Shown piece by piece: positions 1 through 8,103 of a DNA stretch of 64,000 bases. How positions within the stretch are numbered: the first letter of the stretch is position 1; each line of letters opens with the position of its first letter. A program made the translations under genes and the position numbers. A model generated the notes under the pieces. That model was not told where the DNA came from, did no database searches, and saw nothing but the letters and a program-made list of their open reading frames with translations. The DNA comes from Fimenecus sp900545625 (GTDB taxonomy: Bacteria > Bacillota > Clostridia > Oscillospirales > Acutalibacteraceae): contig OZ007023.1 of NCBI GenBank assembly GCA_963931525.1, positions 1,550,001 to 1,614,000 on the forward strand. Direction: 5' to 3'.

Positions 1-1304
1 TCCTGCACGCTTGGGTCATGCCCGATGTCGCGCATGTGCCCGAGTGCCGCGTCGCGGATCGGGATCTCCAAAAGCTGTGCGCCAAAGGCGCGCACCAAAT
101 CACAGGCATTGTGATAGGTGCGATCCGTTGTGCCGAAGCCGGGCATTGTGACGCAAAGGATATTTTCCGTCGGCTGCTTTAAAATCTGCATGGTGCGCAC
201 GCACACAAGCAGTGCCAATGTGGAATCCAATCCACCCGATATACCGACAACCGCTTTATTAAGTCCCGTATGTGCAAGCCGTTTGGCGAGCGCGTGGCTT
301 TGGATAGCAAGGATCTCGCGGCAGCGCGCATCCTTTTCACGCTCGTCCGAGGGGACAAACGGATGCTGGTCAAAAAGACGTGTGATATTTTCAAAAGCTG
401 TTTCGGGTACGGGCACGCAGGTGCTGACAGCTGGAACCTCGGCAAGGTGTACGGCGTTGTCGGAAAACGAGCCGTCACGCTGCCGCTCAGCAATGAGCTT
501 ATCTAAATCGATATCTGCAACGGCGCGGCTGCCGTCAAAAGCAAAGCGATCGCCCTCCGAGAGGATCGTGCCGTTTTCGGCAATCGTGCACGCGCCGGAA
601 AAAACAAGATCGGTTGAAGATTCGCCGACGCCGGCCGACGCATACACATACGCGCAAAAGCATTTGGCACTCTGTGTGGCGATAATGCTGCGGCGATAGT
701 CATTTTTCGTAACAGCTTCGTTACTTGCGGAAAGATTGACAATGAGGTTTACACCCGCAAGGCACAGCGAGGTGCTCGGCGGTGCGGGCACCCAAAGATC
801 CTCACAGAGCTCTACGCCAAGCACGGCGTGCTCTGACAGGCGCACAAGCGTCTGCCCGAACGGTACGGTCTGCGTGCCGATTCTCAGTTCACTCTGAACT
901 CCGTCGCCGCTTGCGAACCAGCGTTTTTCATAGTATTCATTGTAATTCGGCAGATATGTTTTTGGAATTACGGCAAGGATCTGCCCGTTTTGCAGCACTG
1001 CGGCGCAGTTGTAAAGCCTGGTTTTCCAAACGAGCGGTACGCCGATGCAAACGACAATATCGGTACCTTCGGTTTCCTTACAAAGCGTGAGCAAGGCGTC
1101 CTTGCATGCATCCTGCAGGGTGCACTGTAAAAACAGATCGCCGCAGGTGTACGCAGACAAATACAGTTCCGGAAAAACCAAAAGCCGTACACCGTCACGC
1201 GTAGCTTTTTGCAGCTCCAGCACCGCATTTTCCAAATTTTGTTTTACACCGCCTACCGTCACGCGCGGCGAGACGGCGGCGACTTTCAAAAATCCGCTGT
1301 TCAT
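1..1304 (-). CDS. nadE: Glutamine-dependent NAD+ synthetase (3' part outside window)
   Basis: Makes NAD+ from nicotinic acid adenine dinucleotide, ATP and glutamine in the cytosol. Reading the minus strand from ATG at 1304, an N-terminal nitrilase-type amidase domain comes first: the catalytic Glu is in FPELYLSAY (Glu46), the Lys in IPKTYLPNY and the nucleophilic Cys in VELCEDLWVP. This domain releases ammonia from glutamine. The ATP-pyrophosphatase domain follows, with the signature SGGLDST encoded near 220-245. The reading frame stays open to base 1, so the C-terminus lies outside. The start is preceded by a weak TGAGGT ribosome site. The next gene runs divergently, so this one is the first gene visible of a leftward unit. 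Family assignment is secure because both domains are present in the usual order. Confidence 0.93.
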   Translation of the reverse strand, partial: MNSGFLKVAAVSPRVTVGGVKQNLENAVLELQKATRDGVRLLVFPELYLSAYTCGDLFLQCTLQDACKDALLTLCKETEGTDIVVCIGVPLVWKTRLYNCAAVLQNGQILAVIPKTYLPNYNEYYEKRWFASGDGVQSELRIGTQTVPFGQTLVRLSEHAVLGVELCEDLWVPAPPSTSLCLAGVNLIVNLSASNEAVTKNDYRRSIIATQSAKCFCAYVYASAGVGESSTDLVFSGACTIAENGTILSEGDRFAFDGSRAVADIDLDKLIAERQRDGSFSDNAVHLAEVPAVSTCVPVPETAFENITRLFDQHPFVPSDEREKDARCREILAIQSHALAKRLAHTGLNKAVVGISGGLDSTLALLVCVRTMQILKQPTENILCVTMPGFGTTDRTYHNACDLVRAFGAQLLEIPIRDAALGHMRDIGHDPSVQ

Positions 1305-1381
1305 GGCATAACCTCATCAATGGATTTATTGTATCTGTTGGTATTATACTGGAAATGTTGTTCTTCCGCAAGTCAAAAACA

Positions 1382-1409
1382 TTGACAAACCGCGCAAAAA
1401 GGTTAAAAT
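1382..1409 (+). promoter_or_regulatory. Sigma-A-type promoter for the aminotransferase gene
   Basis: TTGACA at 1382-1387, a 16-base spacer and TAAAAT at 1404-1409. Transcription would start near 1416, only about 20 bases before the coding start. Confidence 0.7.
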
Positions 1410-1435
1410 AGGGATAATCAAAAGGAGTGAGTGCT

Positions 1436-2653
1436 GTGCGCACATTTGAAAAATCAAAAAAATTGGATCATGTTTGTTATGATATTCGCGGGCCCGTGCT
1501 CGATGAAGCCGATCGCATGATTGCGAACGGCGTGGATATATTGAAGCTGAACATCGGCAACCCCGCGCCGTTCCATTTTACGGCGCCGGACGAGATCATC
1601 CGCGATATGATCTATACGCTGCGCAGTGCGGAAGGGTATTCGGACTCTAAGGGTATTTTTTCCGCGCGCAAGGCGATCATGCAGTACTGCCAGCTCAAGG
1701 GTATCCGCGATGTCGGCGTGGACGATATTTATACGGGAAACGGTGTCAGCGAGCTGATCACCATGTCTATGCAGGGGCTTCTCGACGACGGCGACGAGAT
1801 TCTGCTGCCTGCGCCTGACTACCCGCTTTGGACGGCCGCTGTCTCCCTTGCGGGCGGTACGCCGGTGCACTATATGTGCGACGAGCAAAACGAGTGGAAC
1901 CCCGACATCGCCGACATGGAAAGCAAAATAACTGCGCACACAAAAGGTATCGTACTCATCAATCCGAACAACCCGACGGGTGCGCTGTATCCGCGTGAGA
2001 TCTTAGAGGAGATCGTCCGCCTTGCCGACAAATACGGTCTTATTCTGTTTTCGGATGAAATTTATGATCGTTTGGTCATGGACGGCTTACAGCACATTTC
2101 CATCGCGGCCCTTGCGCCCCACGTACCGTGCATTACCTTCAACGGGCTTTCCAAATCGCACCGCGTGGCGGGCTTTCGGTGCGGCTGGATGGTCGTCAGC
2201 GGCGACAAAAAGCGGATTCGCGGCTATATCGAAGGTTTGAACCTGCTTTCCTCCATGCGCCTTTGCTCCAATGTGCCCGCGCAGCATATCATCCAGACGG
2301 CGCTCGGCGGCTATCAGAGCGCGGATGAACTGCTGTGCCCGGGCGGCCGCGTGTATGAACAGCGAGAATTCATATATAATGCGCTCAACTCCATTGACGG
2401 CGTTTCCGCCGTGAAGCCGAAAGCGGCGTTTTATATCTTCCCACGCTTTGATATGCGCAAATTTAATTTGAAAGACGATGAACGCTTCGTCTTAGAATTC
2501 CTGCGCAAAAAGAAAATTTTGCTCGTGCAGGGGACGGCGTTCAATTATCCGCAGCCTGACCATGCGCGCATCGTGTATCTGCCGACGGTCAAGGAGCTCT
2601 CCTTTGCCGCAGACGCATTACGCGACTTTCTGAAAGATTATTCGCAGGCATAA
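1436..2653 (+). CDS. alaA: AlaA-type alanine/glutamate-pyruvate aminotransferase
   Basis: A fold-type I PLP aminotransferase of about 405 residues that moves the amino group between alanine or glutamate and 2-oxo acids. It follows E. coli AlaA closely along its length, for example CYDIRGPVL, LKLNIGNPAPF, PDYPLWTAAVSL and ASMRLCSNVPAQH, so the alanine aminotransferase call is better than a generic class I call. The PLP lysine is Lys240 in NGLSKSHRVAG, and INPNNPTGA is the usual cofactor-binding segment. The GTG at 1436 is preferred: AAAGGAG at 1421-1427 sits 8 bases ahead, whereas the earlier in-frame GTG at 1427 overlaps that site. It is monocistronic, with its own promoter and terminator. 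Confidence 0.9.
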   Translation: MRTFEKSKKLDHVCYDIRGPVLDEADRMIANGVDILKLNIGNPAPFHFTAPDEIIRDMIYTLRSAEGYSDSKGIFSARKAIMQYCQLKGIRDVGVDDIYTGNGVSELITMSMQGLLDDGDEILLPAPDYPLWTAAVSLAGGTPVHYMCDEQNEWNPDIADMESKITAHTKGIVLINPNNPTGALYPREILEEIVRLADKYGLILFSDEIYDRLVMDGLQHISIAALAPHVPCITFNGLSKSHRVAGFRCGWMVVSGDKKRIRGYIEGLNLLSSMRLCSNVPAQHIIQTALGGYQSADELLCPGGRVYEQREFIYNALNSIDGVSAVKPKAAFYIFPRFDMRKFNLKDDERFVLEFLRKKKILLVQGTAFNYPQPDHARIVYLPTVKELSFAADALRDFLKDYSQA

Positions 2654-2677
2654 GAGAAAAGCTGAAAGAGAAAGCGA

Positions 2678-2713
2678 CGGTCTGTCGGGTTGCCCCGGCA
2701 GACCGCCTTTTTG
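2678..2713 (+). terminator. Rho-independent terminator of the aminotransferase gene
   Basis: A GC-rich stem of about 12 bp (arms 2678-2689 and 2693-2705, one internal imperfection) is followed by a five-T run at 2708-2712. Confidence 0.85.
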
Positions 2714-2741
2714 TCCGAAAGAAATTGAACGAACCGTGAAG

Positions 2742-2933
2742 TTATTTCATGCCGTCTTCATAGGCCTTGATCATCTTTTTAACCATCTGGCCGCCGACAG
2801 AACCCGCCTGCTTCGAGGTCAGGTCGCCGTTATAACCCTGCTTGAGGTTCACGCCCACTTCGGAAGCAGCCTCCATCTTGAACTTATCAAGCGCCGAACG
2901 AGCCTCGGGAACAACGTTCTTTTTGCTTGCCAC
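2742..2933 (-). CDS. Alpha/beta-type small acid-soluble spore protein
   Basis: A 63-residue DNA-coating protein of the spore core that protects DNA from UV and heat and is degraded at germination. It shows the two family signatures: the germination-protease site ASEVGVNLKQGYNG, and the glycine-rich SKQAGSVGGQMVKKMI segment that contacts DNA. The GTG at 2933 is chosen because AAAGGAG lies 7 to 8 bases ahead; the in-frame GTG at 2942 overlaps that site. It is expected to be made in the forespore under sigma-G, and a candidate promoter lies at 2971-3001. It stands alone on its strand. Confident family call; the paralogue number cannot be assigned. Confidence 0.95.
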   Translation of the reverse strand: MASKKNVVPEARSALDKFKMEAASEVGVNLKQGYNGDLTSKQAGSVGGQMVKKMIKAYEDGMK

Positions 2934-2970
2934 TGTAAACACTCCTTTGCTGTGTATTTGCGTTTGCAGT

Positions 2971-3001
2971 ACTATTCTGCGACGCGTAAAACGGAATATC
3001 C
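2971..3001 (-). promoter_or_regulatory. Candidate sigma-G promoter of the SASP gene
   Basis: On the minus strand GGATATT (2995-3001), a 17-base spacer and GAATAGT (2971-2977) resemble the sigma-G -35 and -10 boxes, with about one and two mismatches. The spacing to the ribosome site suits an SASP gene. This is a pattern match only. Confidence 0.4.
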
Positions 3002-3070
3002 TTGATAATAAATTCTAAAGCTGTCAAAAAAATGCAGTATCATGTTTTAAAATCTGTAGACAAAACGGCG

Positions 3071-3099
3071 GCATATCCGCCTTTCTCCTTACATATGTA
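3071..3099 (+). promoter_or_regulatory. Possible sigma-E promoter of spoIIID
   Basis: GCATATC at 3071-3077 matches six of seven positions of the sigma-E -35 box. A 14-base spacer leads to CATATGTA at 3092-3099, which keeps the CATA core but is poor downstream. B. subtilis spoIIID is sigma-E dependent, which is the reason to look here. Confidence 0.35.
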
Positions 3100-3127
3100 T
3101 TATTGACATAGGTAAGGAGGGCTCGAA

Positions 3128-3388
3128 GTGAAAGACACAGTGGAAGATCGCGCCGTGGAACTCGGCGAATATATCGTGCACAACAAAGCGACCGTCCGCG
3201 CTGCGGCAAAGGTTTTCGGTATCAGCAAAAGCACGGTACATATGGATGTCGCCCAGCGCCTGCAGCGCATCAGCCCCGGACTTTATAATGAGGTGCGCGA
3301 AGTGCTTGACGTCAACAAGGCGCAAAGACATATCCGCGGGGGACTGGCCACGCGTGAAAAATACAAAGCGACAGAAATGCGGAAATAA
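3128..3388 (+). CDS. spoIIID: Sporulation transcription factor SpoIIID
   Basis: An 86-residue DNA-binding protein that activates or represses mother-cell genes early after engulfment, between the sigma-E and sigma-K programmes. The whole protein is the SpoIIID fold. It opens with an acidic helix, then the helix-turn-helix around TVRAAAKVFGISKSTVHMDV, then a basic C-terminal tail with HIRGGLATREKYK, typical of the family. It starts at GTG 3128 behind AAGGAGG (3112-3118). In many Clostridia the gene is a stand-alone unit, and here it has its own strong terminator. It confirms that the organism sporulates. Confidence 0.96.
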   Translation: MKDTVEDRAVELGEYIVHNKATVRAAAKVFGISKSTVHMDVAQRLQRISPGLYNEVREVLDVNKAQRHIRGGLATREKYKATEMRK

Positions 3389-3401
3389 CGAATATAGCGT
3401 C

Positions 3402-3439
3402 GCGGTCGATAGCAAAAATGCTGTCGGCCGCAGTTTTTT
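3402..3439 (+). terminator. Terminator of spoIIID
   Basis: A 12-bp stem with two G-U pairs (3402-3413 and 3420-3431), a six-base loop and six Ts at 3434-3439. Confidence 0.88.
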
Positions 3440-3441
3440 CT

Positions 3442-3469
3442 TTGCTTCGCGCAAAAAATATGATACAAT
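3442..3469 (+). promoter_or_regulatory. Promoter for the GtrB-like gene
   Basis: TTGCTT at 3442-3447, a 16-base spacer and TACAAT at 3464-3469. It starts immediately after the spoIIID terminator and leaves a leader of about 110 bases before the glycosyltransferase, in which I see no known RNA motif. Confidence 0.55.
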
Positions 3470-3587
3470 AACACTAATTTATTCAGCCAATCCTACGCCT
3501 GCCGACGCTCTCTCTTGCGGTGAGCCGACGGATATGGTGAAAAGGCTGCATAACAGATTGTAAAAACGGTTAAAGGCGGCGCTTTTG

Positions 3588-4568
3588 ATGCACACATTGG
3601 ATTTAATTGTACCTTGCTATAACGAAGAGGAGGCTGTGCCACTGTTCTTTTCGGCTGTGCAGGACGTGCTTTTGCAGCTTACAGACACCAAAACACGCCT
3701 GATTTTTGTAGACGACGGCAGCACGGACAACACCCTGCCTGTATTGCGCGCGCTTTGCGAGGCGCATGACAATGCGTGCTATATTTCGTTTTCACGCAAC
3801 TTCGGCAAAGAGGCGGCCATGCTTGCAGGGCTGCGCGCGTCAACTGCGGAATTCGTCGGGATCCTCGACGCCGATTTGCAGCATTCCCCGCAGCTTTTAC
3901 CCGGAATGCTTTGCGCACTGACGGAGGAAGGCTATGACATTGCCGCGGCGCGGCGCGAGACGCGCACGGGCGAGGCGAAGCTGAAAAGCGGTTTTTCCAA
4001 GCTGTTTTATAAGATCATCAGCCGCATTTCCGATGCCGATATAGAAGCCGGCGCGCAGGATTTTCGCATTATGAAGCGTAAGGTTGTCAATGCCGTTCTG
4101 CAAGTGCCCGAATACAACCGCTTTTCCAAAGGCATTTTCAGCTGGGTCGGCTTCAAGACCAAATGGTTTCCGCATGAAAACCGCGCACGCGCGGCGGGCA
4201 AAACCAAATGGTCGTTTTGGTCGCTGTTTTCCTATGCCGTGGACGGTATCGTGAACTTCTCCACTGCGCCGCTGAAAATATCCCTGCTGTGCGGTGCGAT
4301 TTGCAGCGTTGTGGGGATCGCATATGCGCTTTATATCATCGTGCGCACCCTGATCTACGGCAGCGATGTGCCGGGCTACCCGTCCACGATCTGCGCGATA
4401 TTGATCATCGGCGGGTTGATCCTGCTTTCTTTGGGCATTTTGGGGGAATATATTTCCCGCATATACATGGAGGTCAAACGCCGTCCGCACTACATCATCG
4501 ATGAAACGGATATATTGCCGAAGGATGCAGAATTCGGCGAAGACAATGCTTCTGCTGCGCGCGGATAA
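3588..4568 (+). CDS. GtrB/DPM1-like membrane glycosyltransferase family 2
   Basis: A 326-residue polyprenyl-phosphate sugar transferase expected to load a nucleotide sugar onto undecaprenyl phosphate at the inner face of the membrane. The GT-A domain shows DLIVPCYNEEEA at the start, DDGSTD, and the metal-binding DADLQHSP near residue 95. The acceptor-side segment QDFRIMKR and the basic RARAAGKTKWSFWSL are typical of GtrB/ArnC-type enzymes. Two C-terminal transmembrane helices follow (about residues 225-300). ATG 3588 follows AAAGGCGG with 8 bases between. A GtrA flippase-type gene lies 20 kb away, so partnership is only possible, not shown. The sugar is unknown. Confidence 0.85.
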   Translation: MHTLDLIVPCYNEEEAVPLFFSAVQDVLLQLTDTKTRLIFVDDGSTDNTLPVLRALCEAHDNACYISFSRNFGKEAAMLAGLRASTAEFVGILDADLQHSPQLLPGMLCALTEEGYDIAAARRETRTGEAKLKSGFSKLFYKIISRISDADIEAGAQDFRIMKRKVVNAVLQVPEYNRFSKGIFSWVGFKTKWFPHENRARAAGKTKWSFWSLFSYAVDGIVNFSTAPLKISLLCGAICSVVGIAYALYIIVRTLIYGSDVPGYPSTICAILIIGGLILLSLGILGEYISRIYMEVKRRPHYIIDETDILPKDAEFGEDNASAARG

Positions 4569-4620
4569 GCACAAAGTGCGCTGATTCGTCCACATTATGC
4601 AAAAAAAATCAAAATAAGCC

Positions 4621-4649
4621 TTGTATTGACCGCTGATTTTTTATATAAT
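4621..4649 (+). promoter_or_regulatory. Promoter of ileS
   Basis: TTGTAT at 4621-4626, a 17-base spacer and a perfect TATAAT at 4644-4649. Only about 30 leader bases remain before the start codon, so there is no room for a T-box. Confidence 0.75.
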
Positions 4650-4687
4650 ATTTGTCTGTATAAAAGTTCTGAAAGGTGGCGCGCCGC

Positions 4688-7600
4688 GTGGCTGACGAAA
4701 AAAACAAGTTCGTAGAGCTTGAGCACGAGATCATGGATTTTTGGGAGCGGGAGCACTGCTTTGACAAGCTGGTTGCCAAAAACAAGGGCAACAAAATGTT
4801 CCGCTTTTTAGACGGCCCGATTACCGCAAACAACCCCATGGGGATCCACCATGCGTGGGGCAGAAGCATCAAGGATATTTTTATCCGCTACCATGCCATG
4901 AACGGGTGTGACTGCCGTTATCAAAACGGTTTTGACTCCCAGGGCCTTTGGGTCGAAGTCGAGGTGGAAAAGCAGCTCGGCTTCCAGACCAAAAAGGATA
5001 TTGAAAATTACGGGATGGACAAGTTCACGCAAGCGTGCAAAGACCGCGTGAGGCATTTTTCCTCCATCATCACCGAGCAGTCCAAGCGGCTGGGACAGTG
5101 GATGGACTGGGACCATTCCTATTTTACCAATACCGACGAAAACATCGAAGGGATCTGGTACTTCTTAAAGAAGTGCGACGAGCACGGCTGGATCCAGCGT
5201 GAATATAAGCCGATGCCCTGGTGCCCGCGCTGCGGCACGTCGCTTTCCGAGCATGAAATGACCGGCTCGTATAAGCTGATGACCCACAATTCCGTCTACT
5301 TTAAGCTGCCCGTAAAAGAGCTTGACAGCAAGATCCTTGTCTGGACGACTACGCCGTGGACGCTTTCTTCGAACGTAGCGCTGGCGGTCAATCCTGACAT
5401 CGACTATGTGGAAGTCAAGATCAAAAGCGACGAGCAGACGCTGATCCTTGCGAAAAATGCGATCATGCACCTCGGGGACGATAAGCTGGAGGTGCTGCGT
5501 GCTTTTAAGGGCAGCGAACTTGTGGGTCTGCATTTTGAGACCTGCTTCCCGTATCTGCCCGCACAAGCCGGCATCGAGCATAAGATCGTCGCTTGGGAGG
5601 ATGTAGACGCGGATGAGGGAACAGGCGTCGTACATATTGCGCCCGGCTGCGGTATCGAAGACTTTGAACTTGGCGAACGCATTGGCCTTCCAAAGGTAAT
5701 GCCGATCGACGATATGGGCATTTATCTTGAAGGCTTTGACTGGATGACCGGCAAGGACAGTCACACCATTGCCGACGAGGTTTTTGAGCACCTGCAAGCG
5801 GATAATAAGCTGTATAAGGTCGAGCCGCACGAGCACAGCTACCCGGTGTGCTGGCGCTGCAAGTCCGAGGTTGTGTTCCGCCTTGTGCCCGCGTGGTATA
5901 TCCGTACCGCAGAAGTCAAGCCCAAGCTGATCGAAGCTGCCGCTGCTGTAAAATGGGAGCCCGCTTCCAACGGCAAGCGCATGCACGACTGGCTAACGAA
6001 CATGGGCGATTGGAATATTTCACGCAAACGCTATTACGGCATGCCGCTGCCGTTTTATCCGTGTGAATGCGGGCATGTGACGGTAGTCGGTTCGCGCAAG
6101 GAACTGCACGATCTTGCGGTAGACCCTGCAAAGGTCGATGCGCTGCCCGAGCTGCACCGTCCTTGGGTGGATGAGATCCAAATCAAATGCCCGCACTGCG
6201 GCAAGCCTGTTTCGCGTGTGACCGAGATCGGCGACGTATGGCTGGACGCAGGTATCGTGCCGTTTTCCACACTCAAGTATTTCAGTGATAAGGCATATTG
6301 GAAAAAGAATTTCCCCGCCGAGTGGGTCACCGAAATGCACGAGCAGGTGCGTTTGTGGTTCTATTCGCTTTTATTTATGAGCGTTGTACTTGAAGGCAGA
6401 GCGCCGTATGAGCGCGTGCTGACCAACAGCGCGGTCGTTTCGGAGGACGGTTCCAAATTCTCCAAAACCGGATTTATGATCAAGTTTGACGAGGCCGCTG
6501 AAAAAATCGGTGCCGACACCGTACGTTATATGTATGCGGGCGCGCCCGTGGCAAGCGATGTGCGCTTCGGCTATACTTTGGGCGATGAGGCACGCCGCAA
6601 GCTGCTTTCTTTCTGGAACATTTATACGTTCTTTGAGACCTATGCCAAGATCGACAAGCCGAATTTTGAGGGCTATGTGCCCGACAAATCCAAAATGACG
6701 CCCACTGATCTTTGGCTCACCGTACGCACCAACGAATTTTTGAAGCGCGCTACGGCTTGCTACAATGATTATAAGGTCTATCTGCTGGTCAAAGATTTTG
6801 AAGTGTTCGTGGATGATATTTCCAACTGGTATGTCCGTACCAATCGCCGCCGCTTCTGGAAAGCCGACGATGAGCAGGATAAGATGCTGGCGTATTGGGT
6901 GCTGTTCCATGCGCTCAACACCGCAGTGCAGGTCATGGCGCCCGTGATCCCGTTTATGACGGAATACATCTGGCAGACGCTTACACGCAAGGTGCTGCCG
7001 AATGCGCCGCTCTCCGTGCATTTGAGCGATTGGCCGCAGCCGCTTGCGGATTTTGAGGACAACGGTATTGTGGAGCAGACTGCGTTTGCACGTGAAGCCA
7101 TTGCGGTCGCCATGCGGCTTCGTAATGAACAGCAGCTCAAGGTTCGCCAGCCGCTTGCCGCTATGTATGTCTGCTGTGATAAAGCATCTGCGGATAAACT
7201 GAAAACCTTTGAGAAAAATATTCTCGACGAGCTCAATATCAAGGCGCTTCACTATTTGGAGTCTGCCGATGCGCTGGAGGATAAATACCTGACCGTGAAC
7301 TTTAAGGTCGCGGGTGCGGTGCTCAAGCAGAATGTCAATAAGATGAAGCAGACGCTTGAAGCACTTTCCGACACGGATATGGCTGCCGTCGTTTCCGCCG
7401 TGGAAGCCGGCGGGCAGGTCACGATCCCCGGCTTTGACGGGAGCTTTGACGCAGAGCTGTTTAACGTCTCCACCAAGACCAAGACGGGTATCGTTTCCGC
7501 AGAATTCGCGAACGGAACTGCCGTGGTCGCGCTGGATACGAAGCTGACCGAAATGCTGATTCGCGAAGGCCTTGTGCGCGACGTTGTTCGTCAGTGCCAG

Positions 7601-7825
7601 ATCGCGCGCAAGGAAGCGGGCTACGAGGTCGAGCAGCGCGTGCGTGTTTCGATTTGCGCGGACAACGCGCAAATTTCGGACGCGCTTTCCGAAAAGATAG
7701 AGTATCTTCGGAACGAGCTGCTTGCCGAAGAAGTCCGCATCGGTTCGCCGCTGGAAACGGCGGACTATGAAAAGGAAGCCGAAATTTCCGGCAGCAAAGT
7801 CACACTGTCGGTTTGTAAAGCATAA
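4688..7825 (+). CDS. ileS: Isoleucyl-tRNA synthetase (long, eukaryote-like form)
   Basis: Charges tRNA-Ile with isoleucine in the cytosol. The 1045-residue class I enzyme carries a HIGH-type motif as PMGIHHAW (residues 50-57) and a KMSKS-type motif as KFSKT (590-594), with the editing domain between them (WTTTPWTL near the start of the insertion). It has Cys pairs CPRC near residue 180, CWRC in the editing region and CPHC around 510. The length, the shape of both motifs and the long C-terminus resemble the type 2 (eukaryote-like) IleS group rather than the roughly 930-residue Bacillus type. GTG 4688 is preferred because GAAAGGTGG ends 8 bases ahead; the GTG at 4676 overlaps it. It heads a rightward cluster with the DUF1858 gene 12 bases downstream. 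Confidence 0.95.
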   Translation: MADEKNKFVELEHEIMDFWEREHCFDKLVAKNKGNKMFRFLDGPITANNPMGIHHAWGRSIKDIFIRYHAMNGCDCRYQNGFDSQGLWVEVEVEKQLGFQTKKDIENYGMDKFTQACKDRVRHFSSIITEQSKRLGQWMDWDHSYFTNTDENIEGIWYFLKKCDEHGWIQREYKPMPWCPRCGTSLSEHEMTGSYKLMTHNSVYFKLPVKELDSKILVWTTTPWTLSSNVALAVNPDIDYVEVKIKSDEQTLILAKNAIMHLGDDKLEVLRAFKGSELVGLHFETCFPYLPAQAGIEHKIVAWEDVDADEGTGVVHIAPGCGIEDFELGERIGLPKVMPIDDMGIYLEGFDWMTGKDSHTIADEVFEHLQADNKLYKVEPHEHSYPVCWRCKSEVVFRLVPAWYIRTAEVKPKLIEAAAAVKWEPASNGKRMHDWLTNMGDWNISRKRYYGMPLPFYPCECGHVTVVGSRKELHDLAVDPAKVDALPELHRPWVDEIQIKCPHCGKPVSRVTEIGDVWLDAGIVPFSTLKYFSDKAYWKKNFPAEWVTEMHEQVRLWFYSLLFMSVVLEGRAPYERVLTNSAVVSEDGSKFSKTGFMIKFDEAAEKIGADTVRYMYAGAPVASDVRFGYTLGDEARRKLLSFWNIYTFFETYAKIDKPNFEGYVPDKSKMTPTDLWLTVRTNEFLKRATACYNDYKVYLLVKDFEVFVDDISNWYVRTNRRRFWKADDEQDKMLAYWVLFHALNTAVQVMAPVIPFMTEYIWQTLTRKVLPNAPLSVHLSDWPQPLADFEDNGIVEQTAFAREAIAVAMRLRNEQQLKVRQPLAAMYVCCDKASADKLKTFEKNILDELNIKALHYLESADALEDKYLTVNFKVAGAVLKQNVNKMKQTLEALSDTDMAAVVSAVEAGGQVTIPGFDGSFDAELFNVSTKTKTGIVSAEFANGTAVVALDTKLTEMLIREGLVRDVVRQCQIARKEAGYEVEQRVRVSICADNAQISDALSEKIEYLRNELLAEEVRIGSPLETADYEKEAEISGSKVTLSVCKA

Positions 7826-7837
7826 AAGGAGACCATT

Positions 7838-8044
7838 ATGTTAAAAGAAGTTACAAAAGACATGACCATCGGGGATATTTTGGATGCCGACCGCGAAACC
7901 GTTCCTTTCTTTTTGGAAATGGGAATGCACTGTCTTGGCTGCCCCGCTTCTCGCGGCGAAACGCTTGAGCAGGCGTGTGAAGTGCATGGCGTAGATGCGG
8001 ATGCGCTGGTTGAAAAAATCAACGCGTTTTTGCAGTCTAAATAA
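7838..8044 (+). CDS. DUF1858 domain protein with a CxxC motif
   Basis: A 68-residue protein that is entirely one DUF1858 domain, the small helical domain related to the N-terminus of ScdA/Ric-type proteins and found beside hybrid-cluster proteins. The signature CLGCPASRGETLEQAC holds a CxxC pair that could bind a metal or form a redox disulfide. It starts at ATG 7838, 12 bases after ileS, behind AAAGGAG, so it is probably co-transcribed with the synthetase. No hybrid-cluster protein or Ric gene is in the window, and its biochemical role is unknown. Confidence 0.85.
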   Translation: MLKEVTKDMTIGDILDADRETVPFFLEMGMHCLGCPASRGETLEQACEVHGVDADALVEKINAFLQSK

Positions 8045-8103
8045 ACTGAGCTTTCGGGGTGCGTGCCAAAAGCCGCGCCCCGCTTGTGCTATTAAGGAGA
8101 GTT

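Noticed and set aside
8059..8103. Longer start of trmK at GTG 8059
   Set aside because: The ATG at 8104 has a clear TAAGGAGA site and matches the family N-terminus; the upstream part overlaps a GC-rich hairpin.
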